This document shows, one piece after another, positions 17,058 through 24,848 of a DNA stretch of 64,000 nt. Positions within the stretch are counted from its first letter, which is position 1. Each line of letters starts with the position of its first letter. Source of the DNA: Novipirellula galeiformis (GTDB lineage Bacteria; Planctomycetota; Planctomycetia; Pirellulales; Pirellulaceae); assembly GCF_007860095.1 (NCBI RefSeq), contig NZ_SJPT01000001.1:386212-450211 (forward strand), in the 5' to 3' direction. A model generated the notes under the pieces. It was not told where the DNA came from and did not search any database. It was given only the letters and a program-made list of their open reading frames with translations. The translations under genes and the position numbers were made by a program.

Positions 17058-19091
17058 ATGTCCCATCCAGCCCGAGAGTCCATTTATCAGGCCATTGCAT
17101 CGATTCGATTGATCGATCCTCACACCCATATCAATCCCCATGCACCGGCGTCGCGGACACTTGCGGATTTGCTCGGCTACCACTACTACACCGAACTAGC
17201 GCATTCCTCAGGGATGCCCAAGCGTGAAATTGAAGAGCCAGGGATTTCGCCTCACGAGTTGGTGCGGCGTTTGGTCCACAATCTTGCCCCCCTAGAGAAC
17301 ACGTCTCAGTACCGTTGGCTCGTCGAGATTTGTAAGAAATTTTTTGGCTTCCAAGCGGATCGCATCGACACCTCCAATTGGGAATCGCTCTACGACGCTG
17401 CCGAGCGTTCGATGGCATCGGCTCAGTGGTCCCAGTCGGTGTTGGACCAAAGCAACGTCGAAGCGGTTTTCTTGACAAATGACTTTGATGACGATCTGAG
17501 TGGATTCGACACCAACACCTACATCCCCTGCCTGCGCACCGATGACTTGGTTTTCAAGTTGCACCAACGCGACGTTCAAGAACGGTTGCAGCGTTCCAGT
17601 GGGGTTTCGCTGAACGGTTCGTTGGGCAGTCTTCGCGATGCGATTCGGCAACTGTTTTTGCACTTCACGGCAAACGGTGCGCGAGCCTGTGCGATTTCAT
17701 TGCCGCCATGGTTCGAGCCCACGATGGTCAACGAAGGCCGCGCGTCCAATGCACTCAACGCGGTGCTCCGCCACGGCGAAGCGGTAGAGTCGTCGCACGT
17801 CACGGCGCTTTCACGCGCAGTGTTTTGGATGCTCGCCGAACTTTGTGACGAGTTTGGATTGCCCTTTGATTTGATGATCGGTGTTAATCGTGGCGTCTAT
17901 GCCGAAGGGGTTTTTCAGGGCCAGGATCTGTACGATTCACGCGTCTCGTTGATCCAATATCGCGAGTTGTTCAATGCGTTTCCGGATGTCAAGTTTCCTG
18001 TTTCGGTGTTGGCAAGTGTCACCAATCAAGAGCTCGTCAGTTACGCATGGATCTTTCCCAACGTGATCACCAATGGACATTGGTGGTATAGCAACACGCC
18101 ATCGTTCATTCATCGTGACGCGGCGGTGCGGTTGGAAGCGGTTCCGCAAACCAAACAGATCGCCTACTACAGCGACGCGTACAAGTTGGAGTTTGTGTGG
18201 CCGAAGTTCGACATGTACCGCAACATTTTGGCAAACATTCTGGCCGAACACTTCGTTGGCTTTAATGGCTGGAGCGAGGAGCAAGCGATTGAACTTGGCT
18301 ACAAGGTGCTCCGAGGCAACGTCGAAGCGATTTTCCCGAGCCGAACGGGCGTCGATGCCACCGAGGCCGCTGTTGATATTGCCGAAGTGGACTCGGCGGA
18401 TGCCGAAAATCTTGGCTCGATCGGTTTCGCAGATGCCGCACTCGCTGCGTCCTCGGCTGCTTTGACCGGAGAAGCGATCGGCGTGGTCCAAGTCGATTCC
18501 GAACCGAGTGTGTTGGACGATGGGGAAGCGGCGTTGGAAACGATCGAGGTCGACGAGAGTGCGGAAGAGCAGGATGAACTCGATCCTCTGCCTAGTGAAG
18601 ATGAGCTTGGTACGGTCGATGTAGCAGACGTCGAACTAAACGATCTTTCGACAGATCGTCAATCGGTTGATTTCGAAGCGATCGACAATGAAGCCGATTC
18701 GGAGCCGCTCGCGGTCGGCGATTTATTCGGTGACGATGACCAGCCCGCGGTACCGGGGGATGCGGAGACATTGCAAGCGGAGGATTCGCATGCCGCGGTC
18801 TCAGATGAGTTCTTGTTGGAAGATGCACCCTCGGATGGCGATTCCGACGCCAACGGGCCTGAGATTCGACTGCTGCGAGGCGAAGAATCGTTTGCTCCGG
18901 ATGAAGACTCGTTGCGAGTTCAACCCGATCCGATGACGGGCGAGTTGACCTTTCCTGCTCCCGCCAGTGAGGCCAATGACGAAGACATGCTCGATCAACT
19001 TGGCATCGGCTTTGTCGAACAGGAAAGTGAAGAGCAAATTCAGTTCGAGCCCACGTCGGAAATCGAAGAGCCCGAAGAACCGCAGCGTTAA
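17058..19091 (+). CDS. Uronate isomerase-family protein with ~250-residue acidic C-terminal tail
   Basis: The first ~428 residues belong to the amidohydrolase-type uronate isomerase family (glucuronate to fructuronate). Metal-site HTH lies in RLIDPHTHINPHAP (residues 22-24), with EAVFLTNDFDD, NGHWWYSNTPSFI and YYSDAYKLEFVWPKFDMYR. After IFPSR the remaining ~248 residues are a highly acidic, low-complexity region (for example ESAEEQDELDPLPSEDELG) with no recognised domain. Ordinary uronate isomerases end near 470 residues, so the tail is an addition. The ATG at 17058 is chosen because family similarity begins there; ATG 16998 and 16932 are in frame upstream. No other uronate pathway genes are adjacent, so the substrate is inferred from the fold only. 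Confidence 0.8.
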   Translation: MSHPARESIYQAIASIRLIDPHTHINPHAPASRTLADLLGYHYYTELAHSSGMPKREIEEPGISPHELVRRLVHNLAPLENTSQYRWLVEICKKFFGFQADRIDTSNWESLYDAAERSMASAQWSQSVLDQSNVEAVFLTNDFDDDLSGFDTNTYIPCLRTDDLVFKLHQRDVQERLQRSSGVSLNGSLGSLRDAIRQLFLHFTANGARACAISLPPWFEPTMVNEGRASNALNAVLRHGEAVESSHVTALSRAVFWMLAELCDEFGLPFDLMIGVNRGVYAEGVFQGQDLYDSRVSLIQYRELFNAFPDVKFPVSVLASVTNQELVSYAWIFPNVITNGHWWYSNTPSFIHRDAAVRLEAVPQTKQIAYYSDAYKLEFVWPKFDMYRNILANILAEHFVGFNGWSEEQAIELGYKVLRGNVEAIFPSRTGVDATEAAVDIAEVDSADAENLGSIGFADAALAASSAALTGEAIGVVQVDSEPSVLDDGEAALETIEVDESAEEQDELDPLPSEDELGTVDVADVELNDLSTDRQSVDFEAIDNEADSEPLAVGDLFGDDDQPAVPGDAETLQAEDSHAAVSDEFLLEDAPSDGDSDANGPEIRLLRGEESFAPDEDSLRVQPDPMTGELTFPAPASEANDEDMLDQLGIGFVEQESEEQIQFEPTSEIEEPEEPQR

Positions 19092-19444
19092 GCTACGTTA
19101 TCCCCGCTGGGGTTGCGATCTAAGTCGAAGCATCGCCAGCGATAGGCAAGCGAGTCAGGTGGCCGAGTCGTTCCGCCACCTATCCGTTGGACGGCGTCGA
19201 ATCGCGAAACCGATCGCGCCCGGGATGCTGCCTGGGATGGTGAACGGATGGCGTTGTGAACGTTTCGTTTGAGAGCGGCTTTTCTGTTAAGCGACGCTCG
19301 TTCGTGTGGAATCCGGCAAAAAAAAGGAGGACAAAAAAATGGCAGTGTTTGCTGTTTCTGTCTTTCATTTTTTTGCCTCCCCTCTTTTGTCCAATGGCAA
19401 CTCTGCAGTTGCGTTAAGGAGTCATGGCAGGGACGCGGTGTGCC
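19092..19444. other. Convergent intergenic region holding a long A/T-arm hairpin
   Basis: The gap lies between the uronate isomerase stop and the leuA stop. Its main content is the hairpin at 19326-19380 (listed separately). A 44-codon ORF at 19339 (MAVFAVSVFHFFASP...) has AGGAGG eight bases upstream, but it starts inside that hairpin and runs into the leuA 3' end, so it is more likely chance. Confidence 0.45.
19326..19380. terminator. Putative bidirectional terminator hairpin
   Basis: GGAGG-(A)-C-AAAAAAAT at 19326-19340 pairs with ATTTTTTT-G-CCTCC at 19367-19380, a 14-bp stem with one bulged A and a ~26-base loop. It sits between convergent genes. The 5' arm can alternatively pair through GGACAAAA (19329-19336) with TTTTGTCC at 19385-19392, so two exclusive folds are possible. 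Confidence 0.5.
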
Positions 19445-21016
19445 CTATTTGTCTTTGGCAACGATGCGGTTGATCGCGTTTAGCATGGCAAGGATGGTGC
19501 TCTCGACACTATCGGTGCTGGCTCCGACGCCGCGGTAGCTTTTTCCTTTGTGCTCGACTTCGAGATTCACTTCGCCGATCGCATCGCGTCCAAGGGTGGC
19601 GCTGCGAACGCGAAAGTCTTTACAGACCAGTTCGATTCCGGTCATCTTCTCGACCGCCCAAAAGGCGGCGTCGATGGGACCATCTCCCTGTTCAACTTCT
19701 TCGGTGAATTCACGGTCGCCCTGCTTTAGGGTCACGCGAACGCGAGGGGTACGCGCGGTGCCGCTGGTGACTTCGTAATCGACCAACGCCCATTCTTGCT
19801 CGACGCTGCCGCTGATTTGTTGCTGGATCAACGCGACGATGTCGCCGTCGTAGATGTCTTTCTTTTTGTCGGCGAGCCGTTTGAATTGATCAAATACGGT
19901 TTGTAATTGTTCGCTTGACAACGTGTAGCCCAACGTCTTGGCGCGATCAGCAAGCGCGGCACGGCCACTGTGCTTTCCGAGCACCAAGTCGGTCTTCGCG
20001 ACTCCGACATCATCGGGTGACATGATCTCATAGGTGCTGCGTTCTTTGAGCATCCCGTCTTGGTGGATTCCGGATTCATGAGCAAACGCATTGCGACCCA
20101 CGATCGCTTTGTTGCGTTGCACTTGGATGCCAGTCATCTTGCTCACCAATCGGCTGACGGGGACCAATCGCCGCGTATCGATTCGGGTGTCGCAATGATA
20201 GAAGTCTCGGCGGGTTTTCAGTGCCATCACGACTTCTTCTAACGCCGCGTTGCCGGCGCGTTCCCCAATCCCGTTGATCGTGCATTCAATCTGCCCTGCC
20301 CCGGCTTCGACCGCAGCCAAGCTATTGGAAACTGCCATGCCGAGGTCATCGTGGCAATGCGTGCTCAAAACCGCTTTATCGATGTTGGGAACACGCTCTC
20401 GCAGCATGCTAAAGACGTTGAAGATTTCTTTGGCTGTGATGTAACCGACCGTGTCGGGCACGTTGATGGTCGTGGCGCCAGCATCGATTGCCGCTTCGAC
20501 CACGCGACACAGGAAGTCGTGTTCGGTTCGGCAAGCGTCCTCGGGGGAAAACTCGACGTCGTCACAGTAATTGGCGGCGCGGCGAACTCCAGCGATGGCG
20601 CGCTCGACAATCTCGTCAGTCGTCATGCGCAGTTTGAATTCACGGTGAATCGCACTGGTGGCAAGGAACACATGGATGCGTGCTTGCGGGGCGTACTTGA
20701 CCGCTTCCCAGGCCGCATCGATATCCTTGTCGTTACACCGAGCCAAGCCGCAAATCGTGGTGCCACGAACCGTTTGAGCAATCTGTTTGACCGCTTCAAA
20801 GTCCCCGGGCGATGCGATCGGGAAGCCCGCTTCGATGATGTCCACTCCCAGATCGGCCAGCGCTTGAGCCACTTCGAGTTTTTCAACGAGATTCATGCTC
20901 GCCCCCGGTGATTGCTCGCCATCACGCAACGTCGTATCGAAAATACGGATCATGCGAGCATTCGAGGCATTGCCTGGTTCGCTGGTCTCTGCTGTGCCCG
21001 AAGTGGACTGTGGCAT
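19445..21016 (-). CDS. leuA: 2-isopropylmalate synthase
   Basis: LeuA condenses 2-oxoisovalerate with acetyl-CoA, the committed step to leucine. The 523-residue protein has the HMGL-like barrel (RIFDTTLRDGEQSPGAS; metal-site STHCHDDLGMAVSNSLAAV) and the C-terminal LeuA regulatory domain (GDGPIDAAFWAVEKMTGIELV; GVGASTDSVESTILAML) that binds leucine for feedback inhibition. The ATG at 21016 (MPQSTSGTAE) is supported by AGAGGA at the right distance; the frame is open for 15 more codons upstream but those overlap the U-tract of the attenuator. Its leader contains a Leu-rich ORF and a terminator, so I infer attenuation control by charged tRNA-Leu. Confidence 0.96.
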   Translation of the reverse strand: MPQSTSGTAETSEPGNASNARMIRIFDTTLRDGEQSPGASMNLVEKLEVAQALADLGVDIIEAGFPIASPGDFEAVKQIAQTVRGTTICGLARCNDKDIDAAWEAVKYAPQARIHVFLATSAIHREFKLRMTTDEIVERAIAGVRRAANYCDDVEFSPEDACRTEHDFLCRVVEAAIDAGATTINVPDTVGYITAKEIFNVFSMLRERVPNIDKAVLSTHCHDDLGMAVSNSLAAVEAGAGQIECTINGIGERAGNAALEEVVMALKTRRDFYHCDTRIDTRRLVPVSRLVSKMTGIQVQRNKAIVGRNAFAHESGIHQDGMLKERSTYEIMSPDDVGVAKTDLVLGKHSGRAALADRAKTLGYTLSSEQLQTVFDQFKRLADKKKDIYDGDIVALIQQQISGSVEQEWALVDYEVTSGTARTPRVRVTLKQGDREFTEEVEQGDGPIDAAFWAVEKMTGIELVCKDFRVRSATLGRDAIGEVNLEVEHKGKSYRGVGASTDSVESTILAMLNAINRIVAKDK

Positions 21017-21062
21017 CGCTAAGGTTCCTCTTTGGAAGAAGTGATCTAGGAGTCGAAACAAT

Positions 21063-21093
21063 AAAAAAACCCGGGTCGCTTGGCGACTCGGGT
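21063..21093 (-). terminator. Rho-independent terminator in the leuA leader (attenuator)
   Basis: On the minus strand ACCCGAGTCG (21093-21084) pairs with CGACCCGGGT (21078-21069) with one A-C mismatch and the small loop CCAAG, followed by seven T. It lies after the leader ORF and 46 bases before the leuA start, so it must be read through for leuA expression. The 5' arm (ACCCG..CGCC) can instead pair with GGCGGCGGGT at 21155-21146, which covers the last codons and stop of the leader ORF. Confidence 0.85.
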
Positions 21094-21143
21094 CTCATGT
21101 GTTTTTGAATTTGCCACCCTAAAAGTGGCCAAACAAAGCATCA

Positions 21144-21203
21144 TCACCCGCCGCCGAAGCGTCGCAGCAGTCGCAGCGATAGGAGATCGAGATGGTTGTT
21201 CAT
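21144..21203 (-). CDS. Leucine leader peptide (putative leuL-type attenuator peptide)
   Basis: A 20-codon ORF encodes MNNHLDLLSLRLLRRFGGG and ends in TGA. Six of the nine codons from 5 to 13 are Leu (CTC, CTC, CTA, CTG, CTG, CTG). It lies between a near-consensus promoter and the leuA attenuator terminator, and its stop codon lies in the sequence that can act as antiterminator. This is the standard layout for ribosome-mediated attenuation of a branched-chain amino acid gene. No SD precedes it; the predicted transcript starts at or next to the ATG, so translation would be leaderless. Confidence 0.8.
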   Translation of the reverse strand: MNNHLDLLSLRLLRRFGGG

Positions 21204-21209
21204 GGCATC

Positions 21210-21239
21210 ATCATACTTAGAGGGGCGGTGCCGCGTCAA
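21210..21239 (-). promoter_or_regulatory. Promoter of the leuA leader transcript
   Basis: On the minus strand TTGACG (21239-21234) and TATGAT (21215-21210) are separated by 18 bases, one mismatch each from the sigma-70 consensus. The -10 box ends six bases before the leader ATG, putting the start site at about 21203. Confidence 0.75.
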
Positions 21240-21351
21240 CGGTTCACGGTTTTTAGGAGAATCCATCCAAAAGGTCGCGGGCGACACGTTCTAACGACAG
21301 TGGGCCTCGGCCTTTATCGACCTTTTGCCTGGAACACGCCACCCTAAACGT

Positions 21352-22434
21352 TTAGGCGGCCGTCGCTTGAGGGATTTTCTTGCCCTGCAATTGGTAGACG
21401 TAACGGAGCACTTCGGCCACCGCTTGGTATTGTTCAGCAGGGATCGAGTCGCCCACGTCGACCGTCTTGTAGAGCACTTGGGCCAACGGTTTTCGCTCCA
21501 CGACGGGGATGCTATTTTCCAGCGCCAGCCGACGGATTTTTTGGGCAATCACTCCCGCGCCTTTGGCCAACACAATCGGCGCCGGCATGGTGCTGGGATC
21601 GTACTTGATCGCGATCGCGAGCTCGGTGGGGTTGGTGACGACCACGTCGGCCTTGGGGACTTCATTGCCCACTCGCTGCATCATCATTTGCCGTTGCACC
21701 TGACGTCGCCGCGCGGCGACCTGCGGATCACCCTCGGTCTCTTTCATCTCGTCACGCATCTCTTGGTCAGTCATCATCAACTCTTGTTCGTTCTTCCATT
21801 TCTGGAAAGCGTATTCAAGAATCGCTAAGACGAACAGCGCGCCGCCGACCCAAACACAGGTTCCCATCAGCGCGTTGAACATAGCGCTGGCAATTTGGGG
21901 AACTGAAAGCGCCGCGAGTCCGAGGATCGAATCTTGATACTTGCGCATGGCGTAGAACGCGACCACGCTGATGATCGCAACCTTGAAGGTGCCAAACCCA
22001 ATTTTCGCCACGCCTTGCAACGAGAGAATCCGCTTGGCGCCGGACAGCGGGCTGATATTGCTCAGCTTCGGAGCGATTTTTTCAGGGGCAATCAAGAGGC
22101 CCGTTTGCATTACATTGGCAAGCACACCAGCGACCAACATCGCCAACAGCATTGGCACCGATGCAATCGCCAACCGACCGCTGCTGGTCAACAACCAATG
22201 CGTGGCATCTTCCGAACCAAACGGGGTGATCCTTGGCGTGGACAAGGCTTCGGTGATCGCCGCAGCAAGGGATTCCGCGGCCGGGCCACCTAACATCCAA
22301 AGGGCTCCGAGTGCAGCGAGCAGCAGCGCCGCGGAGGTTAGGTCTTGGCTGCGAACGACTTGCCCTTGTTCGCGCGCTTGCCTACGCCGCTTCTCGGTTG
22401 CTGAATGCTTCTTGTCACCACTGCTGTCAGCCAT
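21352..22434 (-). CDS. flhB: Flagellar export switch protein FlhB
   Basis: FlhB is the export-apparatus protein that switches substrate class after autocleavage. The 360-residue protein has a Lys/Arg-rich start (SSGDKKHSATEKRRRQAREQGQV), about four membrane segments in residues 32-210, and the cytoplasmic domain with VVTNPTELAIAIKYDP and VERKPLAQVLYKTVDVGDSIP. In most FlhB proteins the cleavage motif is NPTH; here residues 268-271 read NPTE. Asn and Pro, needed for the cleavage chemistry, are kept. It lies downstream of fliP-fliQ-fliR on the same strand but across a 418-base gap that contains a small ORF. No strong SD is seen. Confidence 0.96.
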   Translation of the reverse strand: MADSSGDKKHSATEKRRRQAREQGQVVRSQDLTSAALLLAALGALWMLGGPAAESLAAAITEALSTPRITPFGSEDATHWLLTSSGRLAIASVPMLLAMLVAGVLANVMQTGLLIAPEKIAPKLSNISPLSGAKRILSLQGVAKIGFGTFKVAIISVVAFYAMRKYQDSILGLAALSVPQIASAMFNALMGTCVWVGGALFVLAILEYAFQKWKNEQELMMTDQEMRDEMKETEGDPQVAARRRQVQRQMMMQRVGNEVPKADVVVTNPTELAIAIKYDPSTMPAPIVLAKGAGVIAQKIRRLALENSIPVVERKPLAQVLYKTVDVGDSIPAEQYQAVAEVLRYVYQLQGKKIPQATAA

Positions 22435-22852
22435 GTTCTTTTGCGATTACCTGCTCAAGAGTTGATGCGAAAATGTGCGTTCGGTTTTGCTTCGTTAGCG
22501 GAGCCAGCCGCCCGGTCTAATCCGAACGTTGTACGAATGCGTAAACAAGCGAGGGTTTTGTGGAAAAGGGGGCTTTGATCCAGTGATTCACGCCGCTTTG
22601 ACTCGGGTGCACTTAAGTGTCGGTGATGATTTCAGGTGAATGATGATATCCAGTTTCTCGTAATCGAAACGGCCTCATGGCTTTGCCTCCTTTTGATTCT
22701 TAATCGTAATCTTACTGTTAAGCCTAATCTTCTCCGGTGGGTTATGGTCAACCGCGGCTGCGCAGGCGGTATTAAGAATAAGATGAGGAGTTGCTTGTTT
22801 TAGGATCGGCTGGATCGGGACGAGGCTAAGTGTGTTTGACATTCGGATCGTA
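22435..22852. other. 418-base gap between fliR and flhB
   Basis: The region holds a 21-codon minus-strand ORF with an extended SD (listed separately). Its stop codon sits in the perfect palindrome CACTTAAGTG at 22610-22619. ATTCTTAAT (about 22695-22703) and ATTAAGAAT (about 22770-22778) are exact inverted copies and could bracket a larger fold. I see no clear terminator. Confidence 0.45.
22613..22678 (-). CDS. Candidate 21-residue small protein or leader peptide
   Basis: The minus strand reads AAAAGGAGG, seven bases, then ATG, and encodes MRPFRLRETGYHHSPEIITDT before TAA. AAAGGAGG is fully complementary to the 16S rRNA tail, the strongest ribosome site in a window where most genes have weak ones. 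The stop codon lies in the palindrome CACTTAAGTG. It is between fliR and flhB on their strand, so it may be a small protein or a leader controlling flhB. I recognise no family. A chance match remains possible. Confidence 0.45.
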   Translation of the reverse strand: MRPFRLRETGYHHSPEIITDT

Positions 22853-23647
22853 TTACCACAGTTGGCTGATTTTTGCTGCCACCGCCACCAATTCGTTCTC
22901 GAAAATCAGCCCCACCGAGCCGATCGTGAGGGTGGTGACCACCAATAACGCCAATGCATTGATGCTCAATCCGATCGCAAGCACGTTGATTTGAGGTAGG
23001 GTGCGGCTGATCAATCCGGTCAACACATTGCTAAGCAATAACGCGGCAACCACGGGCGCCGCTACGCGGATGCCCGCCGTCATGCCGGCGGTCATTTGAT
23101 CCACCACCAAGGTCATCATCGAGTCCGTGAACGTTACCTTGCCGGCCGGCATCGCTTCAAAACTGTCGACCAAAATCTCCAAAATCATGCGATGGCCGCC
23201 AAGCCCTAACATCACCGCTGTGACAAGTAGTCCGATCAAACGAGCGAGTGTCGGCATGCTGCTTGACGTGGTCGGGTCGACGGCATCGCCGAGTTGCATC
23301 CCGCCGGTCCCAGTAATGGTTTCACCGGCGAGTTGAAGCCCGGTGACAATCAATTGAATCGTCGAACCGATCAACAATCCAACCAACCCTTCGCGTGCCA
23401 CCGCAATTGTTAATTCAAGCAAATTGTCGATGCGGGGTAACGATTCAAGGCCGACGTTTGCCGAGACCGGTGGCAACAGCAACATGGTCATCACGATCGC
23501 CAACAGCGCGCGAACTCGTTTAGGAACGCCCACTCCGATCGCGGGCATCGAGATCAGCAGCGTGCTCAATCGAGTGAGCACCAGGACGCCCAACACGAGA
23601 TGATCGATCGCCCATTGCACGAGCGACTGAAAATCAGTCGGTTCCAT
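22853..23647 (-). CDS. fliR: Flagellar export protein FliR
   Basis: FliR is a membrane component of the FliP-FliQ-FliR export pore. The 264-residue length is usual. It has about six hydrophobic segments, including VLGVLVLTRLSTLLISMPAIGV and PVSANVGLESLPRIDNLLELTIAVAREGLVGLLIGSTIQLI, and ISRTLPQINVLAIGLSINALALLVV near the end, which is typical of FliR/SctT. Its start overlaps the fliQ stop by one base, so translation is likely coupled. Confidence 0.95.
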   Translation of the reverse strand: MEPTDFQSLVQWAIDHLVLGVLVLTRLSTLLISMPAIGVGVPKRVRALLAIVMTMLLLPPVSANVGLESLPRIDNLLELTIAVAREGLVGLLIGSTIQLIVTGLQLAGETITGTGGMQLGDAVDPTTSSSMPTLARLIGLLVTAVMLGLGGHRMILEILVDSFEAMPAGKVTFTDSMMTLVVDQMTAGMTAGIRVAAPVVAALLLSNVLTGLISRTLPQINVLAIGLSINALALLVVTTLTIGSVGLIFENELVAVAAKISQLW

Positions 23648-23913
23648 TAGGGCGACCCTGCGTTCTCAAATACGGTTCGTGTGAACTCCACCATCCGGCT
23701 CATCAGCCATGGCATACAGGCGATCATCACCGCGGCCATCGCCAACACCTTCGGCACGAAGGCCACCGTTTGGTCTTGGATTTGTGTCAACGCTTGAAGC
23801 AAACCGATTAACAAACCGGCGCCCATGCCGACAATCAATAGCGGTGCCGCAATCACCACCGCCGTCATTAGCGTGGTTCGACAAAGGTCTACAGCGGTGG
23901 GAGCGTCGATCAC
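23647..23913 (-). CDS. fliQ: Flagellar export protein FliQ
   Basis: The 88-residue two-helix hairpin protein joins FliP and FliR in the export pore. It reads VIDAPTAVDLCRTTL, a first membrane segment, GLLQALTQIQDQTVAFVPKV (the conserved polar loop) and a second segment. I place the start at GTG 23913: it gives the family length, begins 11 bases after the fliP stop and follows an AAGG. A longer frame from 23976 would overlap the fliP end and add an N-terminus unlike FliQ. Confidence 0.93.
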   Translation of the reverse strand: MIDAPTAVDLCRTTLMTAVVIAAPLLIVGMGAGLLIGLLQALTQIQDQTVAFVPKVLAMAAVMIACMPWLMSRMVEFTRTVFENAGSP

Positions 23914-23924
23914 AAACGTAAACC

Positions 23925-24752
23925 TTAAACGAGAGTTCCAAAACTGTCCATCAACATCTGCACCACCAAACGCCATCCGTCGACCAGCACAAATAGTAAC
24001 AACTTGAAGGGCAACGAGATCACCGCCGGCGGAAGCATTAGCATCCCCATCGAGATCGTCACACTGGCCACCACCAAGTCGACAATCAAAAACGGCAAGT
24101 AAATCTGGAAGCCCATCAGAAAGGCGGTCTTCAGCTCACTCAGGATGAATGCAGGTAGCAGCACCCGTAACGGAACTTCCTCGAACGTACTCGGCAACGG
24201 TGCATCGGGATCCATGTAGCCATAAAATAAATGCACGTCGTCATGGTTCCCTGCCACATCAATTTGACGGGACATGAATTCACGAATCGGGATCGATCCG
24301 GCTTCGTAAGCCTCCTCCATCGACATTTTGACGTCGGGATCGGTGTACGGTTTGACTGCGTCTTCGTAGACACGCGTCCACACCGGTGACATCACAAACA
24401 GGGTCATGAACATTGCGATGCTGGTCATCACCTGGCTCGGGGGCAACGATTGCAGCCCAATCGCTTGTCGCAATAGTCCGAGTACGATGATGATGCGGAC
24501 GTAACAGGTGGTCATCAACAATACGGCCGGCGCTAGACTTAGCACGGTCAACAGCAGCAAGACTTGCAGGCTGCTCGCCAAACCCTCCGGGCTGGTCCAT
24601 TGTTCCGGCCCGCCGCCCAAGACATTGAGCGATTCGGCCGCAATCTTGACCGGTTCTTGCTGCACAATCGTCGGCTGCTGAGCGACTGCGGTCGGCGCAT
24701 GCAGCAACGCAGCGATCAGCAAAATCAGTTGTATTGCAAGCAATCGGGTCAA
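23925..24752 (-). CDS. fliP: Flagellar export protein FliP
   Basis: FliP forms the core of the export pore and unusually carries a cleavable signal peptide. From TTG 24752 the product (275 residues) starts MTRLLAIQLILLIAALLHAPTAVAQ, an ideal signal peptide, then has LLLTVLSLAPAVLLMTTCYVRI, LRQAIGLQSLPPSQVM, PLRVLLPAFILSELKTAF and LLLFVLVDGWRLV, all diagnostic. The frame stays open to a TTG at 24821, but GGAG about ten bases before 24752 and the signal peptide favour the shorter form. It starts the fliP-fliQ-fliR set, a short distance after the rRNA methyltransferase gene. Confidence 0.93.
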   Translation of the reverse strand: MTRLLAIQLILLIAALLHAPTAVAQQPTIVQQEPVKIAAESLNVLGGGPEQWTSPEGLASSLQVLLLLTVLSLAPAVLLMTTCYVRIIIVLGLLRQAIGLQSLPPSQVMTSIAMFMTLFVMSPVWTRVYEDAVKPYTDPDVKMSMEEAYEAGSIPIREFMSRQIDVAGNHDDVHLFYGYMDPDAPLPSTFEEVPLRVLLPAFILSELKTAFLMGFQIYLPFLIVDLVVASVTISMGMLMLPPAVISLPFKLLLFVLVDGWRLVVQMLMDSFGTLV

Positions 24753-24848
24753 TCCAACATCGCTCCATCCACGCGGACGCCTTCGGCAAAGAGACCCTTG
24801 GACTTTAGGGAAAGTTGCCAAGAAAGCGAAAGAGCGATTCGCGTCGAC

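Noticed and set aside
21190-21345. Plus-strand 51-codon ORF starting MVVHGIIILRG with AGGAG upstream
   Set aside because: It is antisense to the leuA leader; its SD is the complement of the leader codons for Leu-Leu, so the match is a by-product of the leader sequence.
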